The notes under the pieces were generated by a model. The model was not told the origin of the DNA, searched no databases, and was given only the letters and a program-made list of their open reading frames with translations. The position numbers and the translations under genes are program-made. Positions 58,101 through 64,000 of a stretch of 64,000 nt of DNA are shown here, piece after piece (the stretch's first letter is position 1; each line of letters starts with the position of its first letter). This stretch comes from Platerodrilus igneus (lineage: Eukaryota; Arthropoda; Insecta; Coleoptera; Lycidae): the NCBI GenBank assembly GCA_036346225.1, contig JARFIW010001104.1:5854001-5918000 (forward strand), written 5' to 3'.

Positions 58101-58373
58101 TTTTTCTTTGTCGCACGGATTAATGGTCGTCGGTTTACTTTATGTAAACTTTGCAGAAATTTATGAGGGTGTATTTTAAATTTGTACTTTATTGTTCGTC
58201 GACAAGTTGGATGCACCACACGGGTCAACCAACTTAGTGTAACAAAGAGGTTATTGGTATTTATTTTGAAACATTATACGTTTTGTCGAGCGAGCATTGT
58301 AATTAGTTGCATTTGTTGATTAATAATTTAATTTCGTAGATTAATCAGTTGTAGCGTATTTAAAAAGAATGTC

Positions 58374-59855
58374 TTGCAAACTTTTATAGATTCACAGTTA
58401 TCATTAAGAAATGAATTTTTCAGAATAAACAATCTTTTGGGTTTTGCGTCTAGATTGTTACATCTAGTGCGCTCTATGGGGACTTCAGAAACTCTTGAGA
58501 GGATAAACTGTCTCTTTAGATCCTATGACTTATCTTTATTCCAGTATTGCTCAAAGATGGCATATCTAACATTTTCATCATTTTATGAGTACAATTGAGT
58601 TTACAAGGAGCCCATTCTGGTTTAAGGATTTTTTCTGACACATGCTTGCCTTTCTTGGATAAATACGCTTTACCTGCAATAGCCTTATCTGTTCTAATGT
58701 TACACTTCCATCTAGATTAATCCATTATTCTCTTTCTACTTTTCTTTTTTGATTTTTCTACAGCATCAAGCGAAGGTTTTATATTTTGTGCAACAAGTAT
58801 AACACCTTGTAATTCAGTTACTAATTCATCGTTTCCTGAAGTACCTTCTTTTTCAAATACGAGAAGGTCTTTTAATGTTATAGAGTTAGATTTATAGATG
58901 AACCATCATCGGAGTCTGGGATATAACTTAAATTATCATCAGACACTGAAAAATAGACTTACAATTTATTATTTTTGCAGCCACTGCGATTCTCACATAA
59001 ATCTGATGTGCTTGCCGTTGAATCCTTGGTAGCAGATATATCAGTTATACTGAAAGTTATTTCTCGTTGTGTTAAAAAAACTTCTTCTAAATGTTGTGTA
59101 CTGTTTTCATTAATGCTAACTGGAATTGCAATCAACAGAAGAGTTGTAAATGGTAGATTGTTATCCATCAGTTCTGGAAACGCAAATAATACGCCATCCT
59201 CCATGGTTTCGTAACTTTCCACACTTTCAGCGACAACGAATTAGATGGGATTGAAACTACCATTGCAATAATTTTCATTGAGTTCCAGATTCTCCAATCT
59301 CTCATTTTTCTTCTCCAAATTCCCTACAAGAGTATAAAAATAAAGATTATTCTGTTGGAACTTATTAAAGATAGTTATTTAGTAATCAACTAAAAGTGTT
59401 CACTTGTGCGTATGTAAATGAAATAGTATTGAGTATAGATATTTATTACTACTTCTTCCGAATGAATAAATTTAGATTAATAATTAATTTAATTATTAAA
59501 CAATCTAGTATCTACTTTTATACTTACTATTTTAATAGTTTTTATAACGCAAAATCGGTTATGAAAGAGTCTATATGTAATTTGAATAATAATCAAATTA
59601 ATTTAAAAGAATAGTAAAACAAGTAAAAACGGTAGTACTCTTTTAACAACCATGTAATGCAAAAACCGTTGTATAACTGCTAAGATGAAGATCAAAATAC
59701 TCTGTTGCAAATGTACTACCTTTATATCTTAATAATTCTACCTACAAACTAGATTAAAAGTACTACTTCGTACTTACAATCTTTTGAATTGCCATTATTT
59801 TGTCTGTCGTTGATTGCCAACTGACACAACATCTTACCACACGAGGGCATTGTGA
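58374..59855 (-). pseudogene. decayed multi-exon gene, unknown function
   Basis: Minus strand. A possible first exon (about 59787-59855) starts MPSCGKMLCQLAINDRQ and ends at a GTAAGT donor. A second segment begins after a ttgtag acceptor near 59330 and runs to 58960 (NLEKKNERLENLELNENYC, a stop at about 59240, then ESYETMEDGVLFAFPELMDN). A third (58960-58374) has SDDNLSYIPDSDDG, SITLKDLLVFEKEGTSGNDE, GKAYLSKKGKHVSEKILKP and KRQFILSRVSEVPIERTRC in shifting frames. The blocks resemble a multicopy, uncharacterised insect protein family with Lys-rich and Cys-containing segments; that likeness is from memory and no name can be given. Stops and frameshifts indicate a pseudogene. Confidence 0.45.
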
Positions 59856-60344
59856 AAACTCTTAATAAATAATAATGTAATTAAAATTTTACTGAAATTA
59901 CATTGATCGTAATAACTGCCCAAGATGTATACAAGAACTGACAGGTTTGAAACTTAAGTGGCTGCATCATTGAAAAAAACTCCCTGTCTAGTTTCATATG
60001 AGTTAGAGGTAAAAAGTAGTAAATGGTGAACGAGGTATAACTTTACTTTGCAACATCGGGTTATTTCGGAATAAAGAATCTTATAATCACTTAACATTCT
60101 TTTCCACGAATGTAATTTTGGATATAATGTTATGTCAAATAGACTACTTCTGTTACTATACCAGATAGAACATAATACTTTATACCATTGAATGAAGTCT
60201 TACCCTGTGATGCAATAATATCAATCATACAAAACTTAATAAAAATGAACTTAAGATCATATACCTCTGAAGTACAGATATTAATTATCTGCTCTTTTCT
60301 TTTTTTGTATCAATGTTCATAATAAAGTAGCATATAAATATATC
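59856..60344. other. no gene seen
   Basis: AT-rich DNA between the decayed gene and the LINE 3' end cluster. Confidence 0.5.
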
Positions 60345-61025
60345 ATATCAAGAAAGAAAAATTGCTTAAAACATATGTGTGGAGCACAGCACTGTACGGC
60401 TGTGAAGCTTGGACAGTAGGAGAAGCGGACAAGAAAAAGGTAGCAGCCTTTGAAATGTGGTGCTACAGACGTATGATGAAGATATCATGGACATACAGAG
60501 TTAAGAACGAAGAGGTACTAAAAATGGTAGGGGAAGAAAGAAATATGTGGAAAACGGTAAAAAATAGGCGAGATAGGATGATAGGCCACATACTACGGCA
60601 TGAGGGAATAGTGCGGAATATTTTAGAAGCAGAGATAGGAAAAAAGAGAAGAAGAGGCAGACCTAGATTAGACTACTGCACACAGATAGTAAAAGATGTA
60701 GGCTGTAGAGGTTTCAGGGAGATGTGTAGGCTAGTCCAGAATAGAAATCAATGGAGGTACGCATCCAACCAATCCCAAGATGGATAAACTAATGACGAAA
60801 AGATAACTGTGCGTAAACATGATGATTATTATAAGTAACTACAAGAATTGGTTGGGCAATATTCTCGAATAATGTTAAGTGTGTGAAAGGATTTACTGGA
60901 AAACCATTATTTCGGCAAATGTCTAAGTGTTGGGGGATCTTGGTAGCCACAGGTTGCTTAACCTCCTTCACTGAATCTCGGTAAAATAGGGTATAAAATT
61001 AGAAAACAATAGAAAGGGATCGAGC
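60345..61025 (+). mobile_element. RTE LINE 3' end, copy 1
   Basis: Contains the C-terminal coding at 60362-60787 and a 3' untranslated region to about 61025. An inverted, similar copy lies at 63255-63990. The 5' part is missing, cut at 60345. Confidence 0.78.
60362..60787 (+). pseudogene. RTE LINE C-terminal domain (copy 1)
   Basis: 141 codons without a stop: LYGCEAWTVGEADKKKVAAF, EMWCYRRMMKISWTYRVKNE, then DRMIGHILRHEGIVRNILEA, KKRRRGRPRLDY and CRLVQNRNQWRYASNQSQDG. This is the region after the RT thumb in insect RTE elements; its function is not well established. The M at the start is internal to the original protein. It is nearly identical to the inverted copy 63489-63914, so the copies are recent. 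Confidence 0.8.
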
Positions 61026-61340
61026 TGAATACACATACTCCCTGAAAAGAAGAAAAAGAAGAAAACCACCAAAAACGCAAAATCAAAGAAGCTGCTTATA
61101 TAACTCTACATAAAATAACTGCGTTGCAAACGAATCCGTGACTTTCAGTAAACAATGGATTCCATTACTAAAAGAAATAACAAATGAAAATCAAATGCCC
61201 ATAATATCTAGGTAGCATTGCAAGTTTTTCCTGGGTTTTCCTTGCAATATTAACATGAAATACAGCCTACATACATGATTTCTATTTATACATAAAATAA
61301 CTAATTACATAAAAATAAGCATATTAACAATCCTTGTAAA
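61026..61340. other. no gene seen
   Basis: AT-rich DNA between a LINE 3' end and the minisatellite. Confidence 0.5.
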
Positions 61341-61788
61341 ACAGCATTGGTATCTGACAAGTATAAATCCACAATAAGGTTACCTCAAAACCATATACAA
61401 TCTCCGTTGAACAGTATTGGTATCTGACAAGTGTAAACCCGCCATAGGGTCGCCTCAGATCCATATACAATCTTCATAGAACAACATTGGTATCTGACAA
61501 GTGTAAACCCGCCATAGGGTCGCCTCAGATCCATATACAATCTTCATAGAACAACATTGGTATCTGACAAGTGTAAACCCGCCATAGGGTCGCCTCAGAT
61601 CCATATACAATCTTCATAGAACAACATTGGTATCTGACAAGTGTAAACCCGCCATAGGGTCGCCTCAGATCCATATACAATCTTCATAGAACAACATTGG
61701 TATCTGACAAGTGTAAACCCGCCATAGGGTCGCCTCAGATCCATATACAATCTTCATAGAACAACATTGGTATCTGACAAGTGTAAAC
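61341..61788. repeat. 70-bp minisatellite, 6.4 copies
   Basis: Unit of exactly 70 bases, boundaries at 61341, 61411, 61481, 61551, 61621, 61691 and a partial copy from 61761. The first unit is clearly diverged, the second nearly matches, and units three to six are identical by eye. This pattern of old edge and uniform interior fits expansion by unequal exchange or slippage. It ends inside a LINE-like sequence at 61789. Confidence 0.95.
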
Positions 61789-62060
61789 AAATAAGTTACA
61801 GAAATAGTAGGGGAACAAGGATATCTGGGGAAAAAGAGAAATAGTAGGGCGGAATACGTTCTAAGGCATTTTTGGGGAATAGTATGTGATATATTACAAG
61901 CAGAGATAGGAAAAAAGAGGTAGATGTAGACCTAGATCAGACAGTTATAGATGCAAACTGTGCATATTTCAGGGAAATCTGTAGGTTAGTTCAGAATAGG
62001 GAACAATGATGGTACGCGTCTAACCAGTTCTAGGACTGAAGACCTAATGATGATGAAATA
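61789..62060 (+). mobile_element. RTE LINE 3' end, copy 2 (decayed)
   Basis: Similar to the C-terminal coding of copy 1 (aagcagagataggaaaaaag, ttcagggaaatctgtaggtt) but full of stops and indels. Forms an inverted pair with 62425-62690. Confidence 0.65.
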
Positions 62061-62424
62061 TATCATATATTCATTATAAGGAAACTAGCTTGTGGTAGAA
62101 AAGTGTGAATTAAGCTTGGAAGTATAAAAAAATATTGAACAAGTAGGGAAAGGGACTGTAAAAGAGCAAAAACTGTGTACAGGGAACTATTGTACATGCA
62201 ACAAAGTCACAGCCAGTTTGTGTTATTTGCACATTCCATTCGTTTTTTTAATCTAAGTGAATCAATCCTTGTCTTATCGATTTTGGTTGAATATACTACA
62301 TTTACATTTGCTTTATAGTTTCATCAAATTATATTAACATCCATAACGATACAACTTAAAAAGGGGAACTTCTAGAAATATACCCATGGATAATTTCGAA
62401 GTTTGCGATTGGTTGAACTTATTG

Positions 62425-62850
62425 ATCATCATCATTAGGTCTTCAGTCCTGGAACTGGTTAGACGTGCACCATTATTGTTTCCTATTCTGAACTAACCTA
62501 CACATTTCCCTGAAATTTGCACAGTCTGCATCTATAACTATCTGATCTAGGTCTACATCTACCTCTTTTTTCCTATCTCTGCTTGTAATATATCCCATAC
62601 TATTCCCTAAAAATGCCTTAGAACGTATTCTGCCCTTCTATTACCCTTATGTGTTTCCCCAGATATCCTTGTTCCCCTAATATTTCTATAACCTATTTGT
62701 TATTATCTTTGTCTGTCCATGCTATCGTCCTCATACATCTGAAGCACAGCATTTCAAAAGGCTGCTACCGTTTTTCTGTCTGCGTTTCAGACTGTTCGTA
62801 TTTCATAAGCATACTGTGCTGTGCTCCACACATATGCTTTCAACAATTTT
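62425..62850 (-). mobile_element. RTE LINE 3' end, copy 3 (decayed, inverted)
   Basis: Reverse-complement relative of copies 1 and 2, with the tail at 62425 (catcattaggtcttcagtcc) and coding toward 62850. Stops and indels throughout. The plus-strand frame at 62649-63017 is a shadow. Confidence 0.65.
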
Positions 62851-62929
62851 CTTCTTGTTCTATGTTTGTTGTCTTTCCTCATAGACGCTGTTCTTTCTTG
62901 TTAGATGCAGTTCGGTCACCTTGTATTAT

Positions 62930-63240
62930 TTTACATTTATATACCCTATTTCTCCGACCTTCAGTGGTTGTGAAGGAGGTAAGCAGCCTGTGGCTGCCAA
63001 GTTCCCCCAACACTTAACCATTTACCGATTTAATATATTTTCCAATATATCTTTTCGCACAGCCATCATTAGTTGCAGATATTTCGCAACCAACAACTAG
63101 TTGTTTATACTAATCACAAGATTTATCTATGCTTATTTTTTCGTCATTAGGTTTTCCGTCTCAAAACTGGTTGGACACGTACCTGCACTTATTTATATTC
63201 TGAGCTAGCCTACATAGTTCCCTGAAATTCTCACACAGCA
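62930..63240 (-). mobile_element. two further RTE LINE 3' end scraps
   Basis: 62930-63060 matches part of the 3' untranslated region of copy 1 (ctgtggctgccaag, cccccaacacttaacca). 63140-63240 matches the very end of the coding (aaaactggttgga, gagctagcctaca). Each is about 100 bases long. Confidence 0.55.
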
Positions 63241-63254
63241 TGTGTATACAGCTC

Positions 63255-63990
63255 GTTCCCCTTCTATTGTTTTCTAATTTTATGCCCTATTTCACCGAGA
63301 TTCAGTGAAGGGGATTAAGCAACATGTGGCTACCAAGATCCCCCAACACTTAGACATTTGCCGAAGTAATGGTTTTCCAGTAAATCCTTTCACACACTTA
63401 ACATTATTCGAGAATATTGCCCAACCAATTCTTGTAGTTACTTATAATAATCATCATGTTTAAGCACAGTTATTTCTTCATCATTACTTTATCCATCTTG
63501 GGATTGGTTGGATGCATATCTCCATTGATTTCTGTTCTGGGCTAGCCTACACATCTCCCTGAAACCCCTACAGCCTACATCTTTTACTACCTGTGTGCAG
63601 TAGTTTAACCTAGGTCTGCCTCTTCTTCTCTTTTTTCCTATCTCTGCTTCTAATATATTCCGCACTATTCCCTCATGCCGTAGTATGTGGCCTATCATCC
63701 TATCTCTCCTATTTTTTACAGTTTTCCACATATTTCTTTCTTCCCCTACCATTTTTAGTACCTCTTTGTTCTTAACTTTGTCTGTCCATGATATCTTCAT
63801 CATACGTCTGTAGCACCACATTTCAAAGGCTTCTACCTTTATCTTGTCGGCTTCTTCTACTGTCCAAGCTTCACAACCATACAGTGCTGTGCTCCACACA
63901 TATGTTTTAAGCAATCTTTTCCTTGTTTCTATGTTTATGGTCTTTGAGCACAGTAGTTGCTTTTTCTTGTTAAATGTAGCACGACCTTGT
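63255..63990 (-). mobile_element. RTE LINE 3' end, copy 4
   Basis: Inverted counterpart of copy 1, including 3' untranslated region (63255-63488) and C-terminal coding (63489-63914). Extends towards 63990 and may continue outside the window. Confidence 0.78.
63489..63914 (-). pseudogene. RTE LINE C-terminal domain (copy 4)
   Basis: 141 codons without a stop, differing from 60362-60787 at only about eight residues (for example EEADKIKVEAF versus GEADKKKVAAF). Same domain and limits. If the LINE continues beyond the window end, this could be part of a longer copy, since the region upstream of 63914 reads on toward the edge. Confidence 0.8.
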
Positions 63991-64000
63991 GCTAATCTTT

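Larger units (their letters stand above)
56925..58365. repeat. right arm of large inverted duplication
   Basis: Reverse-complement relative of 52790-54335. It contains the LTR copy at 57328-57875 and the BEL leader up to about 58365, stopping where gag coding would begin. A (TA)n tract (58051-58098) has grown or inserted within it. Confidence 0.8.

Noticed and set aside
58958..58980. A 17-base gt...ag intron in the decayed gene
   Set aside because: Splice-like ends are present, but 17 bases is far below the size that spliceosomes remove.
61341..61788. Regular repeat array resembling a CRISPR
   Set aside because: Units are contiguous 70-mers without unique spacers, in a eukaryotic context: a minisatellite.

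Overview
The window looks like an AT-rich arthropod (most likely insect) genome segment made almost entirely of transposable elements. One host exon is convincing: 184 bp at 20426-20609 on the + strand, encoding the middle of the ARID DNA-binding domain of dead ringer/retained (ARID3 family), with proper splice sites on both sides. The rest reads best as very large introns of that gene, or intergenic DNA, filled with mobile elements. RTE, Jockey/I and R1-like LINEs, BEL/Pao and Ty3/Gypsy LTR elements and tRNA-derived SINEs fit an insect. The species cannot be fixed from sequence alone.

Layout. 1-1320: BEL/Pao gag remnant (-) abutting a Gypsy integrase remnant (+). 1270-4850: truncated and nearly full-length copies of an RTE-type LINE (-). 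6133-6895: inverted-repeat DNA element. 7560-8020: Jockey-type ORF1 remnant. 8023-17060: a dense zone of inverted repeats joined by (TA)n tracts. It holds two sequences that fit the hammerhead ribozyme consensus (8470-8541 and 8888-8930), two decayed hammerheads, a ~2.7 kb palindrome and a tRNA-like SINE in two copies. 17063-18750: LINE reverse transcriptase plus RNase H. 20426-20609: ARID exon. 21990-23695: another copy of the repeat that forms the palindrome. 23740-28250: gene-poor DNA with primer-binding-site-like motifs. 28256-29905: Gypsy integrase tail, LINE fragment, SINE.

30814-53906 is a three-level nest. BEL/Pao element B (-) was split by BEL/Pao element A (+, 33847-50574, 5-bp target duplication CGTGG). 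Element A was split in its gag by a Ty3/Gypsy element (-, 35288-45578, LTRs of about 1.9 kb, target duplication ACAT). A SINE with a 13-bp target duplication also sits in the gag of element B. All these elements carry stops, frameshifts or catalytic-site losses, so none looks autonomous.

52790-58365 is a large inverted duplication of the 5' end of element B plus its flank. 58374-59855 holds a decayed multi-exon gene (-). 60345-64000 is a cluster of 3' ends of one RTE LINE family in both orientations around a 70-bp minisatellite.

The most notable feature is the hammerhead ribozymes inside (TA)n-bounded inverted-repeat units. They suggest a Penelope-like or retrozyme-like non-coding retroelement family without a visible protein.
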